Shown here: positions 8,697 to 16,515 of the stretch, piece after piece
Numbering within the stretch: position 1 is the stretch's first letter
How the letters are laid out: the number at the start of each line of letters is the position of its first letter
Assembly (NCBI GenBank): GCA_015296065.1
Contig: DVDU01000236.1
Location: 1-60,592 of the forward strand
Direction of reading: 5' to 3'
DNA from: Oscillatoriaceae cyanobacterium M33_DOE_052
Lineage (GTDB): Bacteria > Cyanobacteriota > Cyanobacteriia > Cyanobacteriales > Laspinemataceae
Length of the DNA: 60,592 nucleotides
Translations under genes and position numbers: made by a program
The notes under the pieces: generated by a model
Databases searched by the model: none
What the model was told of the DNA's origin: nothing
Seen by the model: only the letters and a program-made list of their open reading frames with translations

Positions 8697-8743
8697 TTGC
8701 CCTTGTCAAAACGTCGGCATATAATAAAAAGTGCCGACACTTT
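8697..8743 (+). promoter_or_regulatory. Promoter and operator of the abiE operon
   Basis: TTGCCC (8697-8702), 17-base spacer, TATAAT (8720-8725). GTCGGCA (8713-8719) and TGCCGAC (8732-8738) are inverted repeats flanking the -10 box; the second also lies in the perfect palindrome AAAGTG-CCGA-CACTTT. AbiEi proteins repress their own operon by binding inverted repeats, so this is the expected operator. Confidence 0.65.
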
Positions 8744-8761
8744 GACACAAACATCAAGCCG

Positions 8762-9364
8762 ATGAGTCAATCAAAAGCCGCCCAAGTGCTAGAACTGGCG
8801 GCAAAAATCGGAGTTATCACCCCAAAAGAGCTACAGGAGCGGGGGATTCATCGAGAGTACCTGCGGCGTCTGGAAACCCAGGGGCTGCTGGTGCGCTCTG
8901 GGTGGGGACTTTACACCCTCAACGATCGCGAAATCACAGAAAACCACACCCTCGCTCAAGTCAGCAAGCGCGTGCCTCATGGTATTGTTTGTCTGTTATC
9001 CGCGCTCCGCTTTCACCAACTTACCACTCAAGCACCTTTTGAGGTTTGGCTCGCTATCGATCGCAAAGCACGTCATCCCAAAGAAAACCAGCTCCCCCTG
9101 CGGATTATCTATATGTCTGGTGAAGCAAGAACCGCAGGCGTTGAAGAATATCAGATTGAAGGAGTCCCCCTGCGGATTTACAATCTTGCCAAAACTGTGG
9201 CGGACTGCTTCAAATATCGCCACAAAATCGGTCTAGATGTAGCCATAGAAGCGCTGCAAGAATGCTGGCAATATCGCCGTTGCACGATGGATGAAATCTG
9301 GCACTACGCCAAAATCTGCCGTGTTGCTAATGTCATCCGCCCCTATCTGGAGTCCCTCACATGA
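8762..9364 (+). CDS. abiEi: AbiEi antitoxin (type IV toxin-antitoxin)
   Basis: 200 residues. An N-terminal winged helix-turn-helix (ITPKELQERGIHREYLRRLE, then GLLVRSGWGLYTL) binds DNA and represses the operon. The C-terminal domain (GVPLRIYNLAKTVADCFKYR) is the AbiEi antitoxin domain that blocks AbiEii action without a stable complex. It overlaps the next gene by four bases (ATGA), so translation is coupled. A promoter with an inverted repeat lies just upstream. Confidence 0.92.
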   Translation: MSQSKAAQVLELAAKIGVITPKELQERGIHREYLRRLETQGLLVRSGWGLYTLNDREITENHTLAQVSKRVPHGIVCLLSALRFHQLTTQAPFEVWLAIDRKARHPKENQLPLRIIYMSGEARTAGVEEYQIEGVPLRIYNLAKTVADCFKYRHKIGLDVAIEALQECWQYRRCTMDEIWHYAKICRVANVIRPYLESLT

Positions 9365-10272
9365 ACTCACCCCGGAATCTAGCAGCATCTGTGCGCCAGC
9401 GCCTGCTAAACTTAGCAAAAGAGCAAACAGAAGACTTCCAAGCCATCTTGACGCGCTACGTCCTCGAACGACTCTTGTACCGCCTGAGCCAATCTCCATA
9501 TCGCGATCGCTTCATCCTCAAAGGTGCCATCCTTTTTTCGGTGTGGAGCAACCAGCCACACCGAGCCACCCGCGACATAGATTTGCTGGGTTACGGTGAT
9601 AATACTATCCAAAATTTGCAGCAAATATTTCAAGATATTTGCCGCCTAGAGGTGGAAGAAGACGGCTTAGAATTCCAAGCCGAGACAGTCAAAGGAACTA
9701 CTATCAAAGAAAAGCAAGAATATGGGGGCGTGCGCGTTAATTTAACTGCCATTATGGAAAAAGCCCGCATTCCAATTCAGATTGATATCGGATGCGGAGA
9801 TGCAGTCACTCCCGCTCCTGTAGAAGAAGAATTACCCACTCTCCTGAAATTCCCCTGCCCCAAACTGCGAATCTATCCACGCGAAACCGTTATCGCTGAA
9901 AAATTCCACGCAATGGTAACGCTCGGTATCGCAAACAGTCGCATGAAAGATTTTTATGACATCTGGTTTTTGGCTCAAAATTTTCCCTTCTCGGGAGTTA
10001 CACTTTCCCAAGCTATCAAAGCCACTTTTGACAGGCGCACAACAAAACTACCCGCTAGAATACCCCTCGCTCTGACGCTGGAATTTGCCGAAGATGCCGC
10101 AAAGTTAGCCCAGTGGCAGGCTTTTTTAAAAAAAGGAAAATTGACCGCCAATCCCCTGAATCTCAGCGAAGTTATCGCCATTATAGATAAATTTCTCATG
10201 CCGCCTAACCGGGCGCTTGTTCTAGGTGAATCTTTTAACTATATGTGGCTGCCTGGAGGTAATTGGCAATAG
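9361..10272 (+). CDS. abiEii: AbiEii toxin, nucleotidyltransferase
   Basis: 303 residues of the DUF1814/AbiEii family (MNT/DNA polymerase beta fold). Core motifs: LKGAILF near residue 55 and RATRDIDLLGYGD near 70, carrying the catalytic aspartates, then RETVIAEKFHAM and RMKDFYDIW. Related MenT toxins add nucleotides to the tRNA acceptor end and stop translation; AbiE systems abort phage infection. The toxin looks intact. It is the third locus in this window with a predicted nucleotidyltransferase. Confidence 0.92.
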   Translation: MNSPRNLAASVRQRLLNLAKEQTEDFQAILTRYVLERLLYRLSQSPYRDRFILKGAILFSVWSNQPHRATRDIDLLGYGDNTIQNLQQIFQDICRLEVEEDGLEFQAETVKGTTIKEKQEYGGVRVNLTAIMEKARIPIQIDIGCGDAVTPAPVEEELPTLLKFPCPKLRIYPRETVIAEKFHAMVTLGIANSRMKDFYDIWFLAQNFPFSGVTLSQAIKATFDRRTTKLPARIPLALTLEFAEDAAKLAQWQAFLKKGKLTANPLNLSEVIAIIDKFLMPPNRALVLGESFNYMWLPGGNWQ

Positions 10273-10362
10273 AGTAATTGTTTTCACCGGAATCGTAGTA
10301 CATTTCTAGATAGGCTGTCATCCCACATAATAATTTGGGATGATGATGTGACAACTCTCTTG

Positions 10363-10469
10363 CTCTGTGTCCTCTGTGGCGCCGTAATTCCAACCATATA
10401 CCATATTGCCAATTAGAGACAAAATCATCAATAGATGACAAGAGGGGCAGAAAGTGGTAAGTTGGAGGT
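10363..10469. repeat. 107-bp direct repeat, copy 1
   Basis: Matches 10877-10983 over 107 bp with no gaps and about four mismatches. The two copies bracket the small gene at 10601-10825. The rest of 10273-10600 has only the promoter and ribosome binding site of that gene. Confidence 0.9.
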
Positions 10470-10529
10470 GCCTATTGCCAGTTTCTGGTCTGGCCATAAA
10501 AAATCGCGTTAAAATTGGTAACAAATTGG

Positions 10530-10557
10530 TTGACATTTTCAACCGGTATGATATCAT
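10530..10557 (+). promoter_or_regulatory. Promoter of the AbrB-like gene, same motif as the NACHT promoter
   Basis: TTGACA (10530-10535), 16-base spacer, TATCAT. Upstream GTTAAAATTGGTAAC stands at the same distance as in the 118-bp repeats near 2 kb, and GTTGACATTTTCAA plus TATGAT are identical to copy 2 there. Confidence 0.6.
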
Positions 10558-10600
10558 AATATTTATGGGTTTATCCGCCCGCGTATTTAGGAGGATAAAA

Positions 10601-10825
10601 ATGTCTAATTCTGTTGAATTTACAGCAAAAATTAAACAAGGTCTCATTGAGATACCAGAAGAATATCAACAAGAGTTAAACCCAGAAGAAGAAATAACAG
10701 TAATTCTTATAAAACATCAAAAGAGAATTTCTCAAACAGGAATAATTGCCGAATTAACTGATAATCCGATTTCAGTTCCTGGCTGGCGTAATAAATTAAC
10801 TAGAGATGATATTTACCAACTATAG
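10601..10825 (+). CDS. AbrB-like antitoxin protein, no toxin partner
   Basis: 74 residues from an ATG with a strong AGGAGG six bases upstream. The N-terminal half (VEFTAKIKQGLIEIPEEY) resembles a SpoVT/AbrB or MazE-type swapped-hairpin DNA-binding domain. The tail ends NPISVPGWRNKLTRDDIYQL, like toxin-wrapping tails in PIN-associated antitoxins. No toxin follows; a 107-bp repeat does. Being enclosed by direct repeats suggests a cassette that was duplicated or can be lost. Confidence 0.6.
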   Translation: MSNSVEFTAKIKQGLIEIPEEYQQELNPEEEITVILIKHQKRISQTGIIAELTDNPISVPGWRNKLTRDDIYQL

Positions 10826-10876
10826 TCATGGCACCTTCTATTTGTTTTGGTGATTCTAATTTATGGTTGTCTCTTC

Positions 10877-10983
10877 CTCTGTGTCCTCCGTGGCGCCGTG
10901 ATTCCAACCCTATACCATATTGCCAATTAGAGACAAAATCATCAACAGATGACAAGAGGGGCAGAAAGTGGTAAGTTGGAGGT
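10877..10983. repeat. 107-bp direct repeat, copy 2
   Basis: Second copy of 10363-10469, ending 26 bases before chlM. It may carry control sequence for chlM or have inserted in front of it. Confidence 0.9.
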
Positions 10984-11009
10984 TTGGAAACCATTAAGCA
11001 ACAGGCAGC

Positions 11010-11696
11010 ATGAACGCAGCAGACGACAAAACCGTAGTCAGGGAGTATTTTAATGCCACAGGGTTCGATCGCTGGCGGCGGATCTACGGCGAAGGCGAAG
11101 TCAACAAAGTGCAGCTAGACATCCGTCAGGGACACCAGCAGACGATCGATACCGTCATTGGGTGGCTAAAAGCAGATGGCAACTTACGAGGTTTGTCAGT
11201 TTGCGATGCCGGTTGCGGCGTCGGCAGTTTGAGCATTCCCCTCGCCGAAGCAGGCGCCATAGTTTACGGCAGCGATATCTCAGAAAAAATGGTACAGGAA
11301 GCATACCAAAAATCTGGGCCGATTTTCAGCAAAATCAACAACATCACCTTTGTCGCCCAAGACTTAGAATCCCTATCTGGGCGCTACCACACAGTAATTT
11401 GCCTAGATGTGCTAATTCACTATCCCCAGGACAAAGCAGCAGAAATGATTGCTCACCTATGTGGGCTCGCCGAGTCCCGCCTAATTCTCAGTTTCGCGCC
11501 CAAAACCTTCGCCTTAACGCTTCTCAAGAAAATCGGGGAATTATTTCCCGGACCGAGCAAAACCACCCGCGCCTACCAACACCGAGAAGCCGATATCATC
11601 CAAATGATAGAAAGCAACGGCTTTACCATCAAACGCCAAGCCATGACTAGCACCCGCTTCTATTACTCCCGCCTGCTAGAAGCAACTCGCCGATAA
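11010..11696 (+). CDS. chlM: Magnesium-protoporphyrin IX methyltransferase
   Basis: Methylates Mg-protoporphyrin IX with S-adenosylmethionine to give the monomethyl ester, a committed step of chlorophyll synthesis. 228 residues, normal length. It opens with REYFNATGFDRWRRIYGE, diagnostic of ChlM/BchM, followed by SAM motif I DAGCGVGSLSIPLA at about 67-80 and the acidic SAM contact GSDIS. The C-terminal end (QREADIIQM-like segment, TSTRFYYSRLLEA) also fits. No other chlorophyll gene is nearby. Confidence 0.95.
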   Translation: MNAADDKTVVREYFNATGFDRWRRIYGEGEVNKVQLDIRQGHQQTIDTVIGWLKADGNLRGLSVCDAGCGVGSLSIPLAEAGAIVYGSDISEKMVQEAYQKSGPIFSKINNITFVAQDLESLSGRYHTVICLDVLIHYPQDKAAEMIAHLCGLAESRLILSFAPKTFALTLLKKIGELFPGPSKTTRAYQHREADIIQMIESNGFTIKRQAMTSTRFYYSRLLEATRR

Positions 11697-11755
11697 GGTG
11701 GTGGCGGCACTATCATAGTAATAAAGGCATTTGTCCCTTGTCAATGCTAACAAGA

Positions 11756-11892
11756 GGGCACGGCGTTATTGGTCTGTCGGTTCCATGCGAGATATTGATG
11801 ATGCCGTGCCCCTACCGTCACTTGTCCCAAAGCCGCTTGGAGGATGGTTTCAGGAGGACTTAGGACAAATGACAAATGACAAAGGACAAATA
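11756..11892. repeat. GGGCACGGCGTYATT inverted repeat plus heptamer array
   Basis: Imperfect inverted repeat with GGGCACGGC and GCCGTGCCC ends (11756-11811), then GGACAAA/TGACAAA units (11863-11892). Related palindromes are at 15515-15570 and 19879-19938, and a lone arm near 27740. Confidence 0.8.
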
Positions 11893-11920
11893 ATCAACCA
11901 ATCAGAAATTTACCATTGAT

Positions 11921-12328
11921 ATGACCCCAATGATTTTGGGTATGGTGCCAACTGCTGCCCCTTTCCTGAGCGTCGCCGCCGTGATGGGAGGATTAGGTGT
12001 AGCCGGTGGCGCCTTCGCCGCCCACGCCCTCAAAGGGCAATTGAGCGAAAAATCCCTCGATATATTTGAAACGGGAATCCGGTATCAAATGTACCACGCG
12101 CTGGCGCTGCTGCTGGTAGCCTTGTTGCTAACTCGCACCGAGACCCCCGCCACAGCTTTAGTAGTATCTGGTTGGTCATTTATCGCTGGGGTGCTGATTT
12201 TTTCAGGGAGCTTGTACGCCTTGAGTTTCACCGATATTAAATGGTTAGGAGCCATTACTCCCTTGGGAGGAGTAGCTTTTATCATCGGCTGGATTTGTTT
12301 AGCTACGGCAGCTTGGAGTTTTAAATAA
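11921..12328 (+). CDS. DUF423 family membrane protein
   Basis: 135 residues with four predicted membrane helices. It matches DUF423 (YgdD type): GGLGVAGGAFAAHALKG at about 26-42, TGIRYQMYHALALLLVA, GVLIFSGSLYAL and the terminal ITPLGGVAFIIGW. The function of the family is not established. Alternative starts at codons 4 and 8 are possible. A 7-bp repeat array precedes it. Confidence 0.9.
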   Translation: MTPMILGMVPTAAPFLSVAAVMGGLGVAGGAFAAHALKGQLSEKSLDIFETGIRYQMYHALALLLVALLLTRTETPATALVVSGWSFIAGVLIFSGSLYALSFTDIKWLGAITPLGGVAFIIGWICLATAAWSFK

Positions 12329-12399
12329 CCCACAAACTGGAGTAGCTGGAGTAGATGGGCAAAAGCCCATTCCTGGATTTGACAGCAGGAACCATCATG

Positions 12400-12543
12400 T
12401 AGGGGCGAAGCATTCCGGTATTTTATCCGGAATCCTTCGCCCCTACACCGCAATGGTTCGCCCTTAGACATGGGCGGTGAGGCTGTTGCCCACCCTCCAA
12501 TCTTGTCCCCCGACAAAGGACAAAGGACAAATGACAAATGACC
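12400..12543. repeat. GGGCGAAGCATTCCGG inverted repeat plus heptamer array
   Basis: Second copy of the 7080-7145 palindrome with a short loop (12400-12445), followed by GGACAAA/TGACAAA units at 12514-12543 upstream of the PEP-CTERM gene. Confidence 0.8.
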
Positions 12544-12569
12544 TCTCACAATCGATAGGGAGTGAATGA

Positions 12570-15326
12570 ATGAAACTTTTCATATATCGCCTATCAGAAG
12601 CAATTTTCTGGCTCTGGAATATTGCTTTTTTGGTTTCTGTATATTTAGGGATAATGCCCTATGTGGGAATCCCCCTCATCCAAGCCACATTTGAGGGATT
12701 GATTCCCCCAGAATTTTTTCTCACCCTCATGGGATTGGTGGCGGTGCCCACTTTCACAGTAATTTTAGCAGCTAAGCGGTTTAAAAAACAGCCTGGGCAG
12801 CTAATTCGCCTATTTTATGGGGTAGAGGCACCGCTATTTATGCTGTGTGTGCTGCGCCTGTTCGTGCTACGAGAACTGACCCCAGCTAGCACCCTAATTA
12901 TTGGGAGTGTATTCCTCTGTATCGCCGCTTTCGGAGTAGATTTAGTGTGGGGTTTTGCCGGAGAAAAGCGGCGGTTAGCGGTGGTGCAATTGCTTTGTCA
13001 CAGCTTGATGATGGTGATGGGGTTATATGCGGGAATGGTGTTATTATTTTATGCTATCCCGGCGGCCACAGTTTTTTTGAAAGGATTTTTCAGTTTTCAG
13101 TGGCTGTGGTCATTGTGGCAGATGTTTACCGACTCGCCTGCATTGCTGTTTTCCTGGCTGCCGGTCTTTTTGGTGTTGTTGGCTTTGAGTGGTACGATAT
13201 TTTTGATGATGCCAGTGGCGGTGGCGGGGTTGTATGTGCAGGCGGGCGATCGCCTGTGGCACCAATTCGCCCAAATCTACGGACGCCAAAAAACCTGGCT
13301 AGCCTCCCTCCCCACAGTCACAGCCAGTTTATTAATCTTCATCGCCTGCCAACAACAACCCCAAATCAACGCCTTTCAACTCCTAGCCAATCCCCCCCAA
13401 ACCGATGCAGCACGCCAGGAACTGCTCGCCAAATCCGATACCATTAGAGACGGATTAGTAAATGCCTACCTATACCCCTATCGGTATCTAAATAACTGGC
13501 AAGATATCAAACATATCCGCCAAATTTATCGCCAAACCTTTGACATCAGCCAAGAAACAGCCCAAATAGTTCAAAATACTTACAATCAACTGATGTCCCC
13601 ATTTTTGTATCAGGGGCAAAGCGCCGATATAGACCAAGCCGAAAAACTCTATGCCGATTTTTTTGACCAACCCCTGCAAAAAGCCGAAAGCGCCGCCATT
13701 AAAAAAGCCCTGCAATCCACATTTAACCAGGATGAGGTCAAAGCTGGCTTGATTGATGTTAACCAGGAAAAAGTGCGGCTGACCCAGCAAAACATCACCA
13801 TAGAAGATAGAGGAGATTGGGCAGATATCGAACTTTACGAAGTTTACGAAAATCAAACCACAGAACCCCTAGAGATATTTTACTCTTTTTCCCTGCCAGA
13901 AAGCGCCGTAATTACCGGGATGTGGCTAGGAGAAAGCGAAAATCGATCCCAAAGGTTTCCCTTTCAAATATCCCCTCGCGGTGCAGCGCAACAAGTATAT
14001 AACGACCAAGTGCGCCGGGAGCGACCCATAGACCCCGCCTTATTAGAACAAGTCGGACCACGCCACTATCGACTAAGAGTATTTCCCATTCCCCCCCGCC
14101 AAACAGTAACGCGGGGAGCAGCGCAACCAAAACAACATTTGTGGCTTACCTACAAAGTGATGCGCCAAGAAAAAGGCTGGCCATTGCCAGATTTAGGGGA
14201 AAAACGCAATGTTTACTGGACAAATAAAACCACCCTAGTGTATAATGGACAGACAATAAAACGCCCAGATAAAGATGCCTGGTGGCCAGAATACGTCCCA
14301 GCGGCGGGGGCAGCAACTCCTACATTACACCGGGTTGATTTACCAGGAAGATACCGCATTACCGCCAAACCTCTAGACGCTACTAACTACTCTTTACCCC
14401 GGAACCAGCGGTTTGCATTCATTCTGGATACTTCCCGGAGCATGAGTGCTAATCGCCCACAACTGCAAGAGGAATTTAAGTGGTTACAAGATATTTTTGT
14501 CCAGAAAAATGATGTAGATTTGTATCTGACAGCGGTGGGGGAGAAGCAACCCCAGCGTTTCGACAAAATCCGCCAATTTGAGGCGGCCAAGTTGGTATTT
14601 TATGGTAAGCTGACTTACGATGAGATGCTCCGCCAGTTTGACCAACTACGCGGCGATACAGCTTACGATGCGATTTTACTGATTACCGATGAGGGCAGTT
14701 ATGAATTGTCCGCCAAGAAACCGAAACTGCCAGAGATAACCGAGCCGTTGTGGATGGTACATTTGGGAGGAATGCCCAAGGCTTATGATGATGGGACTTT
14801 GAAGGCAATTCAAGATAGCCGTGGGGGGGTAGCGCAGGCAATTCCTGAAGCTCTGCGCCGTCTGGCTACTCAGGCTGATTTGGGCAATACGGTGGTCAGC
14901 GTGGTAGATGGATATGCTTGGTTTTTGGAGGATGGAAATTTAGATGATTTGCCAGCGGAACTAGGGAGTCAGAGCGGTTTTGCACCTCTAGCGGCGCGGC
15001 AACTGATTTTGGGGTTAACGGGATATCTCAACCCCAATGATGTGGGGAATTTGGACTGGGTGCATACGATTGCGAAGCGCTTTGAAATTGTTTCGCCTTA
15101 TTCCTCGGCGATCGTCCTAGTAAATGACCAGCAAAAGCAGGCACTAAAAGCCGCCGAATTGCGCGCCGACAGGTTCGAGCGAGAGGTAGAAACCGGCACC
15201 GAACAGTTGACCAACCCGCTCAATACTGTCACCTCCACCGTTCCCGAACCAGAAATGTGGTTAAGCGGTATCATCGCAGTTACCTGTTTACTCATCCTCA
15301 AACGCCGCCGCCGCGTTAAAATATAA
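12570..15326 (+). CDS. PEP-CTERM integral membrane protein with VIT and VWA-like domains
   Basis: 918 residues. About seven hydrophobic helices occupy residues 1-270. A VIT-like beta-rich domain spans about 390-560 (ADIELYEVYENQTTEPLEI). A VWA-like domain begins with FAFILDTSRSMSANRP near 615, carrying the DxSxS metal site. The end has PEPEMWL, a hydrophobic helix and RRRRVK, the tripartite PEP-CTERM sorting signal cut by exosortase. The layout corresponds to the TIGR02921 family; I recall no established function. Exosortase is not in this window. Confidence 0.85.
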   Translation: MKLFIYRLSEAIFWLWNIAFLVSVYLGIMPYVGIPLIQATFEGLIPPEFFLTLMGLVAVPTFTVILAAKRFKKQPGQLIRLFYGVEAPLFMLCVLRLFVLRELTPASTLIIGSVFLCIAAFGVDLVWGFAGEKRRLAVVQLLCHSLMMVMGLYAGMVLLFYAIPAATVFLKGFFSFQWLWSLWQMFTDSPALLFSWLPVFLVLLALSGTIFLMMPVAVAGLYVQAGDRLWHQFAQIYGRQKTWLASLPTVTASLLIFIACQQQPQINAFQLLANPPQTDAARQELLAKSDTIRDGLVNAYLYPYRYLNNWQDIKHIRQIYRQTFDISQETAQIVQNTYNQLMSPFLYQGQSADIDQAEKLYADFFDQPLQKAESAAIKKALQSTFNQDEVKAGLIDVNQEKVRLTQQNITIEDRGDWADIELYEVYENQTTEPLEIFYSFSLPESAVITGMWLGESENRSQRFPFQISPRGAAQQVYNDQVRRERPIDPALLEQVGPRHYRLRVFPIPPRQTVTRGAAQPKQHLWLTYKVMRQEKGWPLPDLGEKRNVYWTNKTTLVYNGQTIKRPDKDAWWPEYVPAAGAATPTLHRVDLPGRYRITAKPLDATNYSLPRNQRFAFILDTSRSMSANRPQLQEEFKWLQDIFVQKNDVDLYLTAVGEKQPQRFDKIRQFEAAKLVFYGKLTYDEMLRQFDQLRGDTAYDAILLITDEGSYELSAKKPKLPEITEPLWMVHLGGMPKAYDDGTLKAIQDSRGGVAQAIPEALRRLATQADLGNTVVSVVDGYAWFLEDGNLDDLPAELGSQSGFAPLAARQLILGLTGYLNPNDVGNLDWVHTIAKRFEIVSPYSSAIVLVNDQQKQALKAAELRADRFEREVETGTEQLTNPLNTVTSTVPEPEMWLSGIIAVTCLLILKRRRRVKI

Positions 15327-15514
15327 TTGAGTTTGTAACTGTAGGTTGGGTTTCGTTCCTCAACCCAACTTACAGCTTGTTCTCAAAAAATGTGGGACAT
15401 TTTCCAAGTCCCTCTCCCTCTCTGGGAGAGGGATTTAGGGTGAGGGAGCTGTACTAATTTAATGTTGAACAAGCTGGACTGGTTCTGGTTATCTAGACCA
15501 GCGAGAAGATGTAA

Positions 15515-15570
15515 GGGCACGGCGTCATTAATATTTCTCCTTTGACCGAGATATTAATGATGCCGTGCCC
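15515..15570. repeat. GGGCACGGCGTCATTAATAT inverted repeat
   Basis: Near-perfect 20-base arms around a 16-base loop, just downstream of the tRNA cluster. It could form a transcript-ending hairpin but belongs to the dispersed palindrome family also at 11756 and 19879. Confidence 0.8.
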
Positions 15571-15580
15571 CTACCGCAAA

Positions 15581-15655
15581 TACTCCTGGCGGGATTTGAA
15601 CCCGCAAAAAAACAGATTTTAAGTCTGCCGCGTATGCCAATTTCGCCACAGGAGC
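15581..15655 (-). tRNA. trnL-UAA: tRNA-Leu (anticodon UAA) with a short variable region
   Basis: Acceptor GCTCCTG/CAGGAGT with discriminator A, a Leu-like D arm (GCG...CGC with GG), anticodon stem GCAGA/TCTGT with loop CTTAAAA, T arm GCGGG-TTCAAAT-CCCGC. CCA is not encoded. Unusual: only six T residues separate the anticodon and T stems, whereas bacterial tRNA-Leu has a long variable arm, and there is none of the group I intron common in cyanobacterial tRNA-Leu(UAA). Confidence 0.85.
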
Positions 15656-15705
15656 AAATTTTGTTTAAACTAGAGTTGATTTAGGCAAGAAGATAAATCA
15701 AATGT

Positions 15706-15777
15706 GTCATTGGTCATTAGTCATTTGTCCTTTGACAAGTGACAAGTGACAAGTGACAAGTGACAAATAACAAATGA
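15706..15777. repeat. Heptamer repeat array inside the tRNA cluster
   Basis: About ten units of TTGGTCA/TTTGTCC and GACAAGT between the Leu and Glu tRNA genes. Confidence 0.85.
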
Positions 15778-15868
15778 TATGGGCTAGTGAAAGGTGGCAA
15801 CCAAACCACCTTCACCACACCCAAAGGGGAGCTATGGAACCCTGGCAGATATCCTCGCTGTTTCCCCA

Positions 15869-15941
15869 TAGCCCCAACGGGATTTGAACCCGTTTTGCTG
15901 CATTGAAAGCGCAGTGTCCTCACCAATTAGACGATGGGGCC
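15869..15941 (-). tRNA. trnE-UUC: tRNA-Glu (anticodon UUC)
   Basis: 73 bases. Acceptor GGCCCCA/TGGGGCT with discriminator A, anticodon loop CTTTCAA, T arm ACGGG-TTCAAAT-CCCGT. CCA is not encoded. In cyanobacteria this tRNA also feeds tetrapyrrole synthesis. Confidence 0.93.
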
Positions 15942-15983
15942 AGAAACTGGGGGCAATACCCCCGATAACGCTGCACTGCTGAA

Positions 15984-16057
15984 CGAGGCTGACCGGGTTT
16001 GAACCGGCGACATTCCGCTCGACAGGCGGATGCTCTCACCAACTGAGCTACAGCCCC
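15984..16057 (-). tRNA. trnD-GUC: tRNA-Asp (anticodon GUC)
   Basis: 74 bases. Acceptor GGGGCTG/CAGCCTC with discriminator G, D arm GCTCAGTTGGTGAGAGC, anticodon stem TCCGC/GCGGA with loop CTGTCGA, T arm GCCGG-TTCAAAC-CCGGT. First gene of the cluster in the direction of transcription. Confidence 0.93.
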
Positions 16058-16071
16058 ACAAATTCAGCAGA

Positions 16072-16139
16072 AGAAACCGGGTTTCTAAACGAGATATTTC
16101 TTACCTTCACGGAGATTCTCCGCCAGAAACCCGGTTTCT
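16072..16139. repeat. AGAAACCGGGTTTCT inverted repeat
   Basis: AGAAACCGGGTTTCT and AGAAACCCGGTTTCT are nearly self-complementary and complementary to each other, separated by 38 bases. The same units occur inside crtD (28629-28722). The remainder of 16140-16515 shows only the tRNA promoter and AT-rich sequence. Confidence 0.8.
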
Positions 16140-16240
16140 CGGTTGCTTTGTTTCTGTAATTAATTCAGTTATTTAGGTGCGGTTTTGGGATTTGGGGTTT
16201 GGGTGGGAGCAGGATGGCTCTCTTCCCTCGCCTTATATAC

Positions 16241-16269
16241 ATACTACACAATGTAGTATAAATTGTCAA
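16241..16269 (-). promoter_or_regulatory. tRNA-cluster promoter with palindromic operator
   Basis: Read on the minus strand: TTGACA (16269-16264), 17-base spacer, TAGTAT (16246-16241). The palindrome ATACTACA-N3-TGTAGTAT (16241-16259) covers the -10 box and most of the spacer. Its TACA-TGTA core resembles BlaI/MecI operators. The same palindrome covers the -10 box of the RlaP operon. Confidence 0.7.
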
Positions 16270-16515
16270 GGGGTGTGGGGAAAATTTTTGAACTTTTTTT
16301 TGAAGCTAGCCAGTATAAAGGTTGAAACCTTTGATAAAAGGGCATTTTTTTGATGAAAAAGAAGAAAAATTGAGAAAAAAAATCCAGCAATTTTTGTAGT
16401 ACGCACGGGTTCATAGGCGTGAGGACCTGACAAAAATGCTGGTGGTAGAGGGGAAAGAAAAATTGGGATTTAAAATAGGGACCCCCTGGTGAGAGGGGGA
16501 CGCCCCAAAATGGTT

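Noticed and set aside
10235-10994. Minus-strand ORFs sharing DDFVSNWQYGI and RRHGGHRGR
   Set aside because: Both are translations of the two 107-bp repeat copies; no start signals and no functional context.
11731-11919. Small ORF between chlM and the DUF423 gene
   Set aside because: It is made entirely of the GGGCACGGC inverted repeat and heptamer units, with no family resemblance.
15706-15777. Heptamer arrays as CRISPR
   Set aside because: Units are 7 bp, contiguous and without unique spacers; no cas gene is present in the window.
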